Positions 10,540 through 23,400 of a stretch of 64,000 nucleotides of DNA are shown here, in pieces; positions within the stretch are counted from its first letter, which is position 1; every line of letters starts with the position of its first letter. The stretch is from Adineta steineri (taxonomy: Eukaryota; Rotifera; Eurotatoria; Adinetida; Adinetidae), in NCBI GenBank assembly GCA_905250115.1, contig CAJNOI010000097.1:166658-230657 (forward strand). The letters run 5' to 3'. The notes under the pieces were generated by a model that was given only the letters and a program-made list of their open reading frames with translations, did not search any database and had not been told where the DNA came from. Both the position numbers and the translations under genes were made by a program.

Positions 10540-10921
10540 TTATTGATGATGATTATTATACATTTTTTTAAAGACCATCAGTTTCTAGGCTTTATATATT
10601 ATTATGCATGCTATTTTTTTCTGAATTCACGAAAAACAAGTTTAAAAAACCTGAGTCAAAGAAAATGTGTCGAAACACTTTTTCAATAAAATTTGAAAAA
10701 TTGATAATAGTTAAGTAGACAAAATTAGATACAATAGGTCCACAAAAAGAATGTGTATAATTATCAAATTATGGCATTGCCAATACAGACAAAAAAAAGC
10801 GTTTGTTGCAAGATTAAAAATAGCTTAAATGCGTGCTTACGACACGTAAGATAAAATAACAGAAAACGAAAAAGTGAAAAAAAAAGAACGAAGAGTTCGA
10901 CAAACTATTGTACACGATAAC
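10540..10921. other. Convergent 3' ends
   Basis: Spacer between ABRACL-like (+) and the EF-hand gene (-); AT-rich, nothing else seen. Confidence 0.5.
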
Positions 10922-11925
10922 TTATGCCGTGGTTGGTCTAAAATTTGGCTTATAATCATTCGAATTAGTGACATATTCGACAAATTTCTCTTGCGTAACT
11001 CTAAAAATAAATTAAAATAAATGAGAAAAATAAAAAAACAATTAGAGGAACTTACTGGCCACTGCCATCATCGATTTGACTCCAATGATGTTCCCACGCT
11101 GTATTGTTAGCTGGTATTTGTGTATCATCTCTAATTAAGTATAAAAGAAGAAAGTTATTTATCGGATTCAAATGAAATAATAAGACAAGAAATACATACG
11201 CGTTAATTTGACTTAAACAATTGAACAACTCTTCGCCTTGTTCACGTGAGACATAACCTATAAATATATATGAAGAATAAGAAAAATTGTTAAAATATTA
11301 AAGAAAAATATATTTACCTGGTGTCGGATTATTGTTATCCATAATATAATTAAATCGATCACGAGATGATGTATCAGTTGTAGATGCACTCGAACCATTA
11401 TCAAGTAACAAATAAGCATTGACAAAGTCTGTTAATAATATAATAAACATAAATATTAAATTTCTTAAACAATGGTATGTAAACTTTCAGTTACCTTCAA
11501 AGCTCAATTTTCCTTAAAATAAAGAAAGAAAATTATATAAAATAAATTAATGTAAACATAGTAAAATTGTACCTGATCCTTCTCTATCAAAAGCTTTGAA
11601 TACATGATTTGCAAATTTATCTAAATCATGATCACTCCACATAATTGGAGCAGATGGACCGGTTCCTTCTGCATGAACTTGTCGACTTAGAAACATTTCC
11701 TTGTAGAAACGACGAAAATCTTTCTTGTCCATTCTATTGTCTTTTCCTGTAGATGTAATAAATTCTTGATAAAGTTTGTCGACTTTATCTCGAGGAATTT
11801 CTAAATTCATTAAATAATTTTTTGAAATTAAGAATAAAAAGAAGAGTTAAATATTTACTAGTTATATTGCTAAATCGATCTAAATCCCATTGAGTAAACT
11901 TTGCTTTTGAATGATTTTTACCCAT
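10922..11925 (-). CDS. Neuronal-calcium-sensor-type EF-hand protein
   Basis: Seven exons (11859-11925, 11573-11800, 11495-11512, 11318-11428, 11200-11257, 11056-11130, 10922-11000) give 211 residues with consistent phases. It starts MGKNHSK: Gly2 with Ser6 fits N-myristoylation, as in NCS-1/frequenin. The exon junction creates DREGSGKLSFED, a complete EF-hand loop, in AFDREGSGKLSFEDFVNAYLLL. The first hand (STGKDNRMDKKDF) and the last (IDDGSGQVTQEKF) are weaker. It likely senses Ca2+ at membranes; the target is unknown. Exon 3 is an 18-nt microexon encoding the centre of the EF-hand loop, so mis-splicing would destroy Ca2+ binding. Confidence 0.8.
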
Positions 11926-12594
11926 TGTACACAATTGAATTGAGAGAAAGTATGTAGTTACAAAATTAAGAATGACTATCGTATATAAAATGCTTGCTTT
12001 TATATAATAGTCAATGACGCAATTCTCTTTTTTTACTTTACTTTTTTTTCAACTGGAAGCACTTTGTCAAGCGTTTCTAAGAATGACCGAGTACAAATGC
12101 AAATATATGCACGGTTCAGGCTTAAAATAAATTCTCGATTGTGATTCTTTTCACTATGCTAACAAGAGGAGAGAGAGCGAACGAGAAATTCATTCTTTTT
12201 GCGTTGATGATTACCTAGAGTGGTTGTTTATAAGAGAAAGAGGAAGAAAAAGAGAGTAAGACAAAAGTTCATGAAGTTTTTTTTTTATTTCTTGCTTTTA
12301 TAAACAATTCAGTTGTACTGTTATCAGATATTTAATCGAAAATAAGAGCATGGAGTAGGAATGAATACAATACTTACAGAGAAAATGGTTTATTCAAAAA
12401 CTAGTTAAACACTTTTATTTATATATGATTTATACTAATTTACCCACATCTATCTTCACAATGCTTTGTTTGTGTTTCGTCTTATTTTAACTCAAAATAA
12501 CCAAAAATGATAGATAATATGACCTATAAATCTAAATTATTTATTCTATTTCGTTTCATAAAACAATATATATATACATGTGTCTATAAAAAAT
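11926..12594. other. Intergenic between EF-hand gene and REC114
   Basis: A GA-rich stretch around 12160-12260 and AT-rich DNA; no coding frame recognised. Confidence 0.4.
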
Positions 12595-13405
12595 CTATTT
12601 ATCTATTAACATTTTTTTCAATAATTCTTCATTTCTATTAACATAGATAAAAAACATTGGATCCATCATACATGTTGATAAATATTGTCGAATAAAATCT
12701 GTTCGAATATTCATTGTTGTTGATTGTTCTAATGCTAATGTATCTTTTGTTTCATTAAAAAATAATGAATAAGATTTTGTTGGTTGTGTTGATTCTATTC
12801 GACTAGTAAAATTATTTGGTGAATATATATTTATTGGAAAATAATCACGTAATAATTTCAAACACTCATTAAGATCTTTATCATTTGAGAATTTAATACG
12901 AAATGAACGTGTTAAATTTATTGATGAAGATGATGGTGGCCATGTATAATAGAAAAGAACACTTTTACAATGAACATGAATATATGTACAATTGAACATT
13001 AACCAAATATCTAGGATTAAAAAAGAAAATTACTTTATCGAAATGATCTATTCGAAGCGGAGAAAAGAGTTATTTCTTTAAATGACATTGAAGCAGTAAG
13101 TAGCAAGTGAAAGATGACAGATAATGACTTACTATACCTTCTCATCCTCGAAGCTTGTAGTAGAAGTTTTTGACTATGATGTATTATGAATTATAATGTG
13201 ACTATGACATACCAATTAATTCTTCAATACATTGATCGGATGATACTATCATTAATTGTAATGCTGGTGTTATCATCATTTTTAATGGTGTTTGATTTAC
13301 ATCAAGACATGACCAGAAATATTCATTTTTCAATGTAGAATTCGTATTTAGACGTCGAGCATAATTAGTTAAATTCCATGAATGTATAGCAGGTATTAAT
13401 GACAT
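12595..13405 (-). CDS. REC114: Meiotic recombination protein REC114 homologue
   Basis: Two exons, 13213-13405 and 12595-13010, give 202 residues. The N-terminal part fits the REC114 PH-like fold: MSLIPAIHSWNLTNYARRL, then a W/CLDVNQTPLKMMI strand, LQLMIVSSDQCIEEL and FRIKFSNDKDLNECLKLL. The C-terminus IRQYLSTCMMDPMFFIYVNR matches the short conserved C-terminal helix of REC114 (pattern YxxxCLxDPxFPxFV). In yeasts and mammals REC114 works with MEI4 to promote SPO11 double-strand breaks at meiosis. The match is motif-based and the protein is divergent, so an unrelated PH-like protein is the main alternative. The presence of both ends of the family signature in the right order makes REC114 the best call. 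Confidence 0.65.
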
Positions 13406-13626
13406 ATTTCTAAAATGTAATTGCTTATTTCAACGGAATGACAAAAAGAAAAGACTTCTGTAAGTATGAATTATTTTAGCTACACAATACCAAATAAGCA
13501 TTGCTAGTAAACAACAAGAATAACAATAATAATAACAAGAAAAAACATAGTTTATGACTGTTCACTATATACTAAAAGAAAAGAAAGAAGAAGAAGATTA
13601 TCAATCTGACATAAACCGAATAGAAT

Positions 13627-14535
13627 TTAATGTGGTCTTAATCGTGTAGTATGATCCGTTGATTGTTGACTTTCAATTTTTCCTGGTTTATTTTTAAGAA
13701 AATCTCTTATATGTTGAACAATAAGATCAACAGCAACATAATTATCAGCACCACGTGGTATAATAACATCAGCATATTTTTTTGTTGGTAAACAAAAATC
13801 TTCAAACGATGGTTTAACATGATTTGTATAACCAGCTAGAACGTGTTCTAAATTTCTTCCATGTTCTTTCATATCACGTAATACACGACGTGCTAAACGA
13901 GTATCAGCATCAGTATCAACAAATAATTTCATTTTAAATAAATTCTAATAAGAAAAAAAATAATACAAATTGTCTGTTATAACTTCTGTCTTTTAGAAAG
14001 ACTTATTCAATACTGAAGATTAGATAATTTTCTTACTCGTATTTCTGGAAAATAGAAAACTAAAATTCCTTCTATTATAATAACTGGTACCGGTTCAATT
14101 GTATCCATAACTCCTTCTACATATTCATATCTTCCTGGATCATAACGAGCAATCTGAATTATAAATACGATTAAGTTTTTCTGGCTATTCTTGTCTCTTT
14201 TTTTACTTTAACAGTTTGACCATGAAGTAATTGTTCTAAAGTTTTCAATAAAAGTTTTTCATCGAATGCATCCGGATGATCAAGATTATAATTTCCACGT
14301 AGAGCTTTTTCACGTTGTTCAGCTGTTTGAGGTTTATAAAAATTCTCCATTGGTATAACTGTCACTCGATTTGCTTGATCAGCTCCAGCAGTTGTTTGAA
14401 GATCATCAACTATTTTTTGACATACAGTTGATTTACCTAAAGAAATATGTTAAATATACTTTATACAATATTAAGTGACTTACCAGAACAAGGACCACCA
14501 GCTACACCGATAAGAAATGGAACGATAGCAGTCAT
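13627..14535 (-). CDS. UCK: Uridine-cytidine kinase
   Basis: Four exons (14484-14535, 14207-14436, 14037-14153, 13627-13944), 238 residues. The P-loop [12 protein letters not shown] spans the first intron. Next come [20 protein letters not shown], the Walker-B-like [10 protein letters not shown], then [37 protein letters not shown] and LIVQHI, all hallmarks of UCK. It phosphorylates uridine and cytidine to UMP/CMP with ATP in the pyrimidine salvage pathway (cytosol). Length is slightly under the usual 260. No uracil phosphoribosyltransferase domain follows, so this is a UCK1/2-type enzyme, not UCKL1. All phases agree. Confidence 0.93.
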
Positions 14536-14587
14536 TCAAATAGATGTTATTATATTTTTTTATCTGGAATAACAAAAAAAATTATAT

Positions 14588-16054
14588 TCATTCAAAACCT
14601 CCACTTACAAATTTAGGTGGATTTATTTTTTTTTCTGTAATAAAACTTTTTTTAATTTCTGGTTTTTCTTCAATAATTTCATCTGTTTTTCTCCATATAT
14701 AAATATTTCCTTCTTGTGCAGTAAGTAATTTTTCATCTTTAGGATGATGTGATAATGTATTAACTGATTTTCGATTATCTACTTCATGTTCAACAGCACA
14801 TATTTGTTCGGCTGTTAATAAATTCCAACATATTAAACGACCATCTTCTGAACCACTATATATAAATTGATCATCATTTGATAAAGCATTTTCAATCATA
14901 TATGTATTATTTGTATAATCAACAAATGTTTGTAATAATTTTCCATTAATTTTATCAAATAACATCATTTGACTTGATAATGTTCCAACAAGAAAACATT
15001 GTTGATCATGTGAAATATTTATATATGTTAAATTATGTCCAATATAATCTTCATATAATTTACCATAACGTATATCATATATACGAACACGTTGATCAAG
15101 TGATGTAGTTAATAATTCATTATTACCTAATGATATACTTGTAACACTATCTTTAGCATCATCTAAGACTTGAATTGGATCATAGTCACGAGATTTAACA
15201 TCCCAAATTTTAACAGTACCATCTATGGATGCAGAATAAATTATTGATGCTTCTTCATTAAAACGTACAGCTTGAACACGACCTAAAATTATATTAATTC
15301 AACTAATTTATTCATATGGAAATAGTGAAACGATTGGCAACAAGTTAGTCAATTTATAAAGCTAATACGGTATGTAGGGTGGGTGAGGATGGGTGTGGGT
15401 GTGTGTGTGTGAGGGTGTGGGTGTGTGTGGGTGTGTGTGGGTGTGTGTGTGGGTGTGTGTGTGAGTATTTATCGTCTCTTAACCCAAACCTTGACTAGTC
15501 GATGTAACGATTTTAGAAGAAGCCGAAAGAAAATACGAGAAAAATGATTAGAACAAACATCGATACTAGTCAATGACGACATCTAAGCATTTTCGACGTT
15601 TAGCAAGCAAATCGCTAATACATCGTAAGATGAAATAATAAAAAATATATATACCAGCATGTGCTTGATATTTTTTCATAATTTTACCACTCATTACATC
15701 TATATACAAAACTCGTTTATCAACACCACCTAAAAAAAAACGATAATAATCATTAATTTATCGATCACTTCTAAGATAAATACCAGAACATAATCGACTA
15801 TTATCAAATGAACTATGTACATCGAGAACTTCTTGACTATGTCCTGTATATGTTTTGATTGCTAAACTGCTATCAGGTCTCCATAATTTAATTGTCCGAT
15901 CACTACCTGATGTTAAACAATAAGTTCCATCAATATTATATCGTACACAACGTATAGCTCCTTGAGCAGCTGGAAATTTTCGTTCAAGCTAATTTAAATA
16001 AATAAATATAGGTAAAATAGATATGTATATATTTATACACGCACACACCTGCAT
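14588..16054 (-). CDS. WDR83: WD40-repeat protein WDR83 (MORG1)
   Basis: Exons 16049-16054 (ATG CAG only), 15784-15988, 15655-15729 and 14588-15282. The protein starts MQLERKFPAAQGAIRCVRYN and forms a seven-bladed WD40 propeller with blades such as LTSGSDRTIKLW, SASIDGTVKIWDVKS, TTSLDQRVRIYD and SGSEDGRLICWNL. Order and spacing match WDR83, a scaffold for the ERK cascade and a spliceosome-associated factor. The 6-nt first coding exon is inferred because exon 2 has no ATG and a donor follows ATGCAG in the right phase. The 372-nt intron 3 carries the G-rich tract F5. A C-terminal lysine-rich tail of about 30 residues is extra. Confidence 0.88.
15371..15466. repeat. Telomere-like G-rich tract F5 inside WDR83 intron 3
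   Basis: GGGTGTGGGTGTGTG-type repeats on the plus strand for about 95 bp. There is no C-rich partner arm here, unlike the other foldbacks. The host gene lies on the minus strand. Confidence 0.8.
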
Positions 16055-16189
16055 TTAATTAGAGCACAAACATATACAAAGAAAATCTTAGATCTACAAA
16101 AAGAAGATAAAAAAATCAATCAATATATTTTGAACGGCTGTATTTATTGATAAATATATGTAAAAAAAAAGGAAAAGTGAACAATTTAT

Positions 16190-19100
16190 TTAGTTACTAT
16201 TAAAAATAAGTTCATAAGCATGGACAACTAAATTCGCAACTTCAGGTACTTTTGTTTTGAGTGAAAACTATAAAAGAAAATAAAAATATGTTGTTTTTTT
16301 TTAATTTAAGAAATAAATTTTATTTTCTTACCGCAATTGTTCGATTTCCTGGTGTAATTTTTAATTCAATTAAAATAAAAATTCCATTTGTTAATTTTAT
16401 TGTTTGATAAAGCATTTCTTTTTGTTCAATAGTTGTTCGCGTTATTGTATGTATATTATTTAAACGTAATTTATTTTGTAAATCATCAATTGATAGATCA
16501 TATGCATTTTGTAATTGATGTCGAACTTCATTACTTTCTGGTATATCATGCCAAGTTTGTACAAATGTCATTTTATCCATTTCACCATCGTTAACAAAAT
16601 AAACATGAATTGGTACAATACAATTAAGATAAAAAACATCAAGATTATTTTTAATAGCAACTTGAAGATTTGTTAATGGATCAATTTTTGTTATTGGTCC
16701 AGTGTTATTTAAAACTAATTGAGCTGATACAGTTTGATTTGGAAATAATGGACTTGGTACATGTAAAGGTTGTGTTGGTGTTAAACCAAAACTATTACGA
16801 TTTATTTGTAAGGCAAAATCATTCATTGCTTGTAATGCTTTATTGGTGAAATCCATTTCCATAAAAATTTGATTATTACGACGAGCAAATGTACCAGTTA
16901 CTTCGAGACCTTTGCCTTTTGGAGCACTTAACCATACCTGTAGAAGAAAAATATAAATAGTTAATTTTTATAAATACATTTTCTCTATTTCGTCTTATTT
17001 TGTATTAATGTCTTAAGGCCGAAAGAAAAAATGTCGATAAACAAATGATAAAATGCCGAAATGAGAAATATCGAAGGAGGGAGAAATACCGACATAGAAT
17101 CTGTTAAATAAGTGATGATGCCTTTAATCAACATTATATTTTATACAAGTGCAAATCGTTCATCATGACCTCAACTATTTCATCGTTATTGAATGAGAAT
17201 CAAGAAAGCTCAGGAGCTACTGTCAGATGAACGAGAAGATATTTTTCTTTTCAGCCTTTCGACAGTATATCACAATCATAAGTGCTCAGCAAAGATCATC
17301 TTACTTCTTTCGGCATAGCGAATGTATTGTTGTTTGAAAATGAAATTCCAGGAGCACCAGAACTAAGATTTAAATCACCGAATAAATCATCAAGTAGATT
17401 TCCACCACTTGTATTTGCACGATTGGGTGGTATCGATGTATTTGTATTCATATTTGATGTTGAATTATTACCCATATTTGAATCAATTCCAAGAATTGAT
17501 GAAAGTTCATCATCAAGTAAATTTGGTATAGCTGATGGTGCTCGTTGTTGTTGTTGTTGTTGTGTTTGACTGAAAATATCTATTCCTTGCGATGATGTAT
17601 TTGGCATTGGACCCAATATATCAAAATCATCAATTAATGAACCAACATTATTATTAATAACAACTTGTTGTTGATAATTAGGTGATTGTACACCATTACC
17701 CATATTATCACTATCGTTATTATTAACGCCTGAACGAAGTGGTAGATTTTTTTTCGTTGCAAATCGTCCTTCAACAAATGTATTTGGTGGTTTATGATAA
17801 ACTGAAGCTAATGTACCAATATGACAAATAAGTTCATCAAGAAGTGTTGGTTCTAATAAATCTGTTTCTTCAGAAATAAGTGGTTTTTCAGCTAAAATAA
17901 CTTCTTTGGCTGCTTTTGGATCTGTTGATAAAAGTCGCCAATAAATATAACCACGATCACGTAAATCTGGATTATCTGTTTCTTGTGTAACAACAGTTAA
18001 TACACGTGTAACTAATTCTTGTGGAGTTTCAGTTGGTTTCTTTAAAAATAATTTAACAATTGCTGTTAATAATTGTAATTGTACTTGATTATTTTCATCT
18101 TTAAAACCATCAAGAAAACCTTCAAGTAATTCATCAGCATTATCAATACGTTCAGCATATTCACCAACAATCCAAATCATTGATGCACTAGAATTTACAA
18201 AACATATATATGTATACATATTTCTATTTGTTTGAACTTACCGAGCTTCAGGTTCATCAAGTGAATCAAGATTTTCACATAATGTTGCAATAATACTTTC
18301 ATATTTATTTGGATATTTTCTGAATATGTCCTAAAAGAAATTTTTTTCTTTATATAAGATTAAATATTAAAAAAAGAAGAATATCTACTTTAATAACAAT
18401 AATGGCTTCTTGAACAACATAATTAACTTTTGTTTGAATAAGATCAATTAATGTACTAACACATCTTTCAGCTGCTTGTTCAACTTTAATAGCACATCGA
18501 CCGATAGCACGAACTGCTTTACGAACAAAATCAACATCAACTTCCGTAGCATATCTATATTAAATTCAAATATTTCAAAATAAAAACAAAACATTAAATA
18601 TAAAACTTACTCTTTTAATTCAGCTAAGACTTGTGCAATATTCGTTGCATTTGTTAAACGTATCATAATATCAAGTTTTTCAAGTTTAACATATATTGGA
18701 TCGTTGTATTTAACAAAAAATACTTTCATTTCATTTTTAAGAATATCCGATCTAAATTATCAATTGAAAATAGTTGGATCAAATTTATGAAGAATAAATT
18801 ATTTACCGTTTTTGAACAATTAAATTTATATTTCGTAAAGCAACATATTGAATTTCAGGTTCGGTTGATAAAAGTGTTACCAATGGTGGTGCTAATTTAC
18901 GATATAAATTTTCGACAAATTCACTATTTTGATCAATTAATTCAAGAAATTTCATTAAAACCTATGTAATATATAATCTTAATTTTTGATATTCTTATCA
19001 ATAGAAAATAATTACTTTAACAGCTGAAAGAACAACAGCTGAATTTGCATGAGCAAGTCGTGGTGTTATACGTTCACAAATACTTTGTGCATCTTTATCA

Positions 19101-20460
19101 TCCTATATTCCAAAAATATAGAAAATTAAAATATCTTTAACTATAATACAAAATACAAACTCTTGGTGAATAATTAGCAATTGCATCAAGTATAAAAACT
19201 TGTCCCCATTCTGTACATTCATTTAATGCAGTTAAAAGTTTATTAACAGTTGGTCCATTTAAATCAAATATTTTTATTTGTGGTGATTGTTCTGATATTT
19301 CACTTAATGCTGCAACAGCATTTGCAACAACCTAAATAAAATCATATTTTTGTTATTTATTTATCTCGGAAATATTCTTTACCATTGGATTTGAATCTGA
19401 TAATAAATCTCTTAACATATCAAGAAATCCTTGATCATCAACAAGTTGTTGATTAATATCATATAATTTTGCTACACAAACAGCAGCTGTTTTTCGTACA
19501 TATGGATCTTCATCTTTTAAACATTTACGTAATGGTTCACATAAATGTTCAGTTATTTTATCTACACGTATACAACCCATTGTACGTACAGCTAAAGCAC
19601 GAATTAATGGATTTGGGTCATTACAATCCTAGACAAGACAAAAAAACATATATACAATCAATTTTTTGTTTTGTATTACTTTTGCAAATGTATTAACAGC
19701 TAAAATAGCCATTTCAGGTTGTGTTTTAGCATAATTCATTAGATAAAGATAAACAAGTTTTTTTAATTCAAGATTATCTGTTTGCATGCAATTAATAACA
19801 TCAGGAAATAATTGACTGACATCTTTACCAACTGTCATACTTGCAATAACCTAATAAAAGCAAATAATTCATAGAAGTTTAGGTACAAAATATCAATTAC
19901 TTTTTTTACTGCTTCTTTTCGACGATCTCGTTTATCGCTGTTTAATTCAGCTTTCAACTCATAGATTTCACCTAAAAATTGTTAATAAAAGTTATTAATA
20001 CAATTTTGAATACTTAGTTGATGAAATACCTTTTTTGCCTTCCCCGTCCATATTAGAATATTAGAATTAAGAAAGATTAGGAAAAAGTATCAAATAAGGT
20101 TGAAAGTTTTTACGAATGAAGAAAAGTAAGTAGAATAGTGATGTGTCGTTTATCAAAAAAAAAGAAGGAGGAGAAGAAGAAAGATTGGCCATTATTTTTA
20201 CGCAAGAGAAAAAACATCCAGCTGTTCTAATATTTCTTTCTCTCTTTTCACCCAATTTAGTCAAAGAGAACGAAAAAAACGTGTGACAAAAAAAGAAATT
20301 TTACTATTCATATTTGCACAAAAACTACCCAGGTAGTATCTCTGTCTTTTTTTTCACTCGTTCTTCACTCTTCATATATACGTGAAAGCAATATAGATAT
20401 TTCTTGATATCATTCAAATTTACCTTTTCGTTGACTTGAAAAATATTTTGAATCAGTCAT
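16190..20460 (-). CDS. AP2B1: AP-1/AP-2 complex beta subunit (beta-adaptin)
   Basis: Thirteen exons: 20424-20460, 19901-19971, 19680-19850, 19383-19628, 19161-19331, 19016-19102, 18807-18961, 18611-18751, 18389-18554, 18242-18330, 17305-18187, 16332-16937 and 16190-16267; 966 residues. The trunk starts [13 protein letters not shown] and carries [48 protein letters not shown] and [17 protein letters not shown]. The hinge has LLDDE and LIDDFD boxes (clathrin-box-like) and a Gln run; the ear domain follows from [10 protein letters not shown]. It links cargo adaptors to clathrin at the trans-Golgi and plasma membrane. Invertebrates often share one beta subunit between AP-1 and AP-2. An alternative first coding exon lies at 20030-20051. 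Confidence 0.95.
20030..20051 (-). CDS. Alternative first coding exon of beta-adaptin
   Basis: ATG GAC GGG GAA GGC AAA AAA G followed by a GT donor, ending in the same phase (1) as exon 1 at 20424-20460. It would give [14 protein letters not shown] instead of [19 protein letters not shown]. It lies inside the first intron, 58 nt before exon 2. Confidence 0.5.
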
Positions 20461-23400
20461 TGTTTAATCTGGAAGTATTTAAATTTAAATAAGATCTATA
20501 TTCAAAGAGAAAAAAGATATTTTGTCTTGAATCAAATTGAAGACATAGGGTAACAATATGAACACGTATTGTATTAATTTAAACAAAACAAACAAATGGA
20601 ATTCGTATGCTTATTGGTTTAATATTGAAACCTAATTTTTAAATAGAAGAGGTCGCTGGAAGTTGTTCACTGATTATTTCAAAATGCCAAAGGTACTTAA
20701 TTAACTAATATATTTACCCTCAAGAAGATTATTATGCACTATATTGACCCTTTTAGTTTGATCAAATTATAATAATCTAAGTAGAAAAATGAACAACATC
20801 ACATCGCCTAAATCTAATGACAAAATTTCATTATAAACTTTAACAGATATTATACTGCCTGAATAAAATAATAAAAAAAACTTTCTGTGTATATAAAAGT
20901 TTAATATAAATAGATATTTATTTATTACACTTATTAAAGTGAAGATCAAACAGGTAAGATTTTTAATGATTACAAAAAATTGTTGTTTAACATTTTGTAC
21001 CATTTGAGAGTAAGAAGATTATGAATGGTTTCTGTTTACTTATGAAATAGTATGTAAACGAGTAAAACAATATTTATTTTGATTTATTATTCTAGTAATT
21101 TACATATACGATTTGTTTCATTAATCATTTTTTTTCAAACAAGTAGTAACACTGCACGATGTTATAGCCTCATGAGATTTGATTCTCTTTTAGTCACATC
21201 AATAACTTCGATGTTCACAATCGTTTGTAGTATGTAGTATAAAGCTGTTTGTCGTCAATATTTTATAACTAAAAAATCGACTTTAAAACTTTCAATTTAT
21301 TCACGGTACAGATTGTAATTTTTTCTTTCATTTTTATAGATATAATAACATGTTTGTAAGATGTTTTTCCCTTTTATATATAATGATCATGTGGTTCTTT
21401 TCATGAAAGACAAACTTCCTTAGATTAGAATTTTTTAATAGATGTCTATTTGAAAGACCCATGTATGACATACAAATGTAATTAATTGAAATACTGAGTT
21501 AGGATACAGATTTACACTTATATCTAGGATTTCATCCACATTGTAACGATTGTTCTTGTCCATTATAAAGTCATACTTATATATTGCATATTTTATGAGA
21601 AAATGTTTATGATTAATCATAAAAACATAATAGTATATGTTTCATTTCATCTGTTTATTGACAAAATCAATGCGTACATCTATATCGTTGACAAGATTTA
21701 CGAATACAAAACGCTTTTTTTTGACAAGTCAATTGAATCGTAGTTTTATGCCTGAAGAACTCAAATATTCTGTTCCTCTTTTATATTTACGTATATTCAT
21801 TTTTAAGACAAGAAGGAAATTGATAGTATTTAATATTTTACGAGTTCACTTCGGCTCTATTTTTAATAAAAGAATATTAAAAATTTTCAGAGAAAAAATT
21901 ACAAAGGATATCTTTAATAATTTTTTAATCATCCCCTCTGCGGAAACTTATACATCCATCGTATTTATATAGATCAAAAGATAAAAGATATCCATAGATA
22001 AATAACAACACTATTATACTAATCATAGGAAAATATAATGAGAAAAAAAAAAGATTCATGACTTGATAAATAGCTCTTATCTCTTCTAAACTCTTCAAAG
22101 GTCAAACACATAGGCGCGAAAATATTTTGTCATTATAATTAGACTTTCATAAAAAACAGATCTTTCTTAATATTCTTTGTGATAAAGAGAAAAAACTATA
22201 TATATACTATTTTGTATAATCAATGAAAATATATGAATAGAAAGATATGATTTTCCATTAGCTATTGTAAGGGAAAAAAAAAGAAAATCTTAGGGGAAAA
22301 ATACTCAAAGCAGTAATTATTCGGATGTGTGGACGACAACAAAAAATAAAAGAAAAAACCAGTCGATTCTATCTTTTATAACATCAATTTCTTTTCTCAC
22401 GATCATGACAAGTTGACATAAATGCATACTATTTCTTCTATGCGTTGCTCGTTCAACCATTCTAATTTAATATCTATGTCCGATGTTCATTCATTCTTTC
22501 TTTCTTTTTTTTCTCCCAACGGAAAGATGAGGCGCATATATGATATACTCAAAATCTAAACTATCTTTGAATCATGTAAGTCCATTAATGATAATTTCTT
22601 CTAATATTTACCTATAAAATAACTCATATAGTTCAGTTCAATTATTTATTCATCATATTTACATACATATAAGAATAAATGAACTAGATTTTGTATATCG
22701 AAATTATAAGGTTTACTTTTTATCATGAGTATCAATGAAGAATTATTTTGTTATAGAATAGTAAATGAAAAACCTTGTAAGTATATGTTAATGAGAAAAG
22801 CTGCTTATCAGTCACCTTATAAAAGTATCAGACGGATGAATAAATAAAATAGTTCTATTATCTATGCTCTTTTCTTATATATATATAGTTGCTACTAGGC
22901 TGCAATGATGTTTAGATTGTTCGAAGAAAATATTTATGTTAATGATGATGTTTTATGAATTAGATTCCGATTGAACAACAACAGACAGATAATATAAGTT
23001 TCTACGAGGCATAGCATAAAAACAACAAATATTTTATTATAAGAATCAAATGATAATTAGTCTTGCTTTTGTTCAATATCTCTAGATATATAACATCTTG
23101 AATACTAATTAAAATATGATGAGAATGCAATTCGTTATTGAATATCATACACTTAAGAGATATCTATATACGCTTGTTATATAAAACATTCTTATTATCA
23201 TACTAACTTTTCCTTCTGTTCTGTTCTGTTCTCTTCTATTTTCTTCATTTTGTACGCTTCTATGTGGTAAATGCAAAGAGCGAAGAAATCAGTTGAGTAG
23301 TCTGTTACTATTCTTTTTGCGTTATATTCGTACATACTACATGAATCTGTCGGCATAGTTTCATCGTCTTCAATCGATTTAATTTTGATGTGATAGGTAC

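Noticed and set aside
21637-21972. 111-codon plus-strand frame in the 4.3-kb gene-poor stretch
   Set aside because: No motif, no splice context, amino acids reflect AT-rich DNA.
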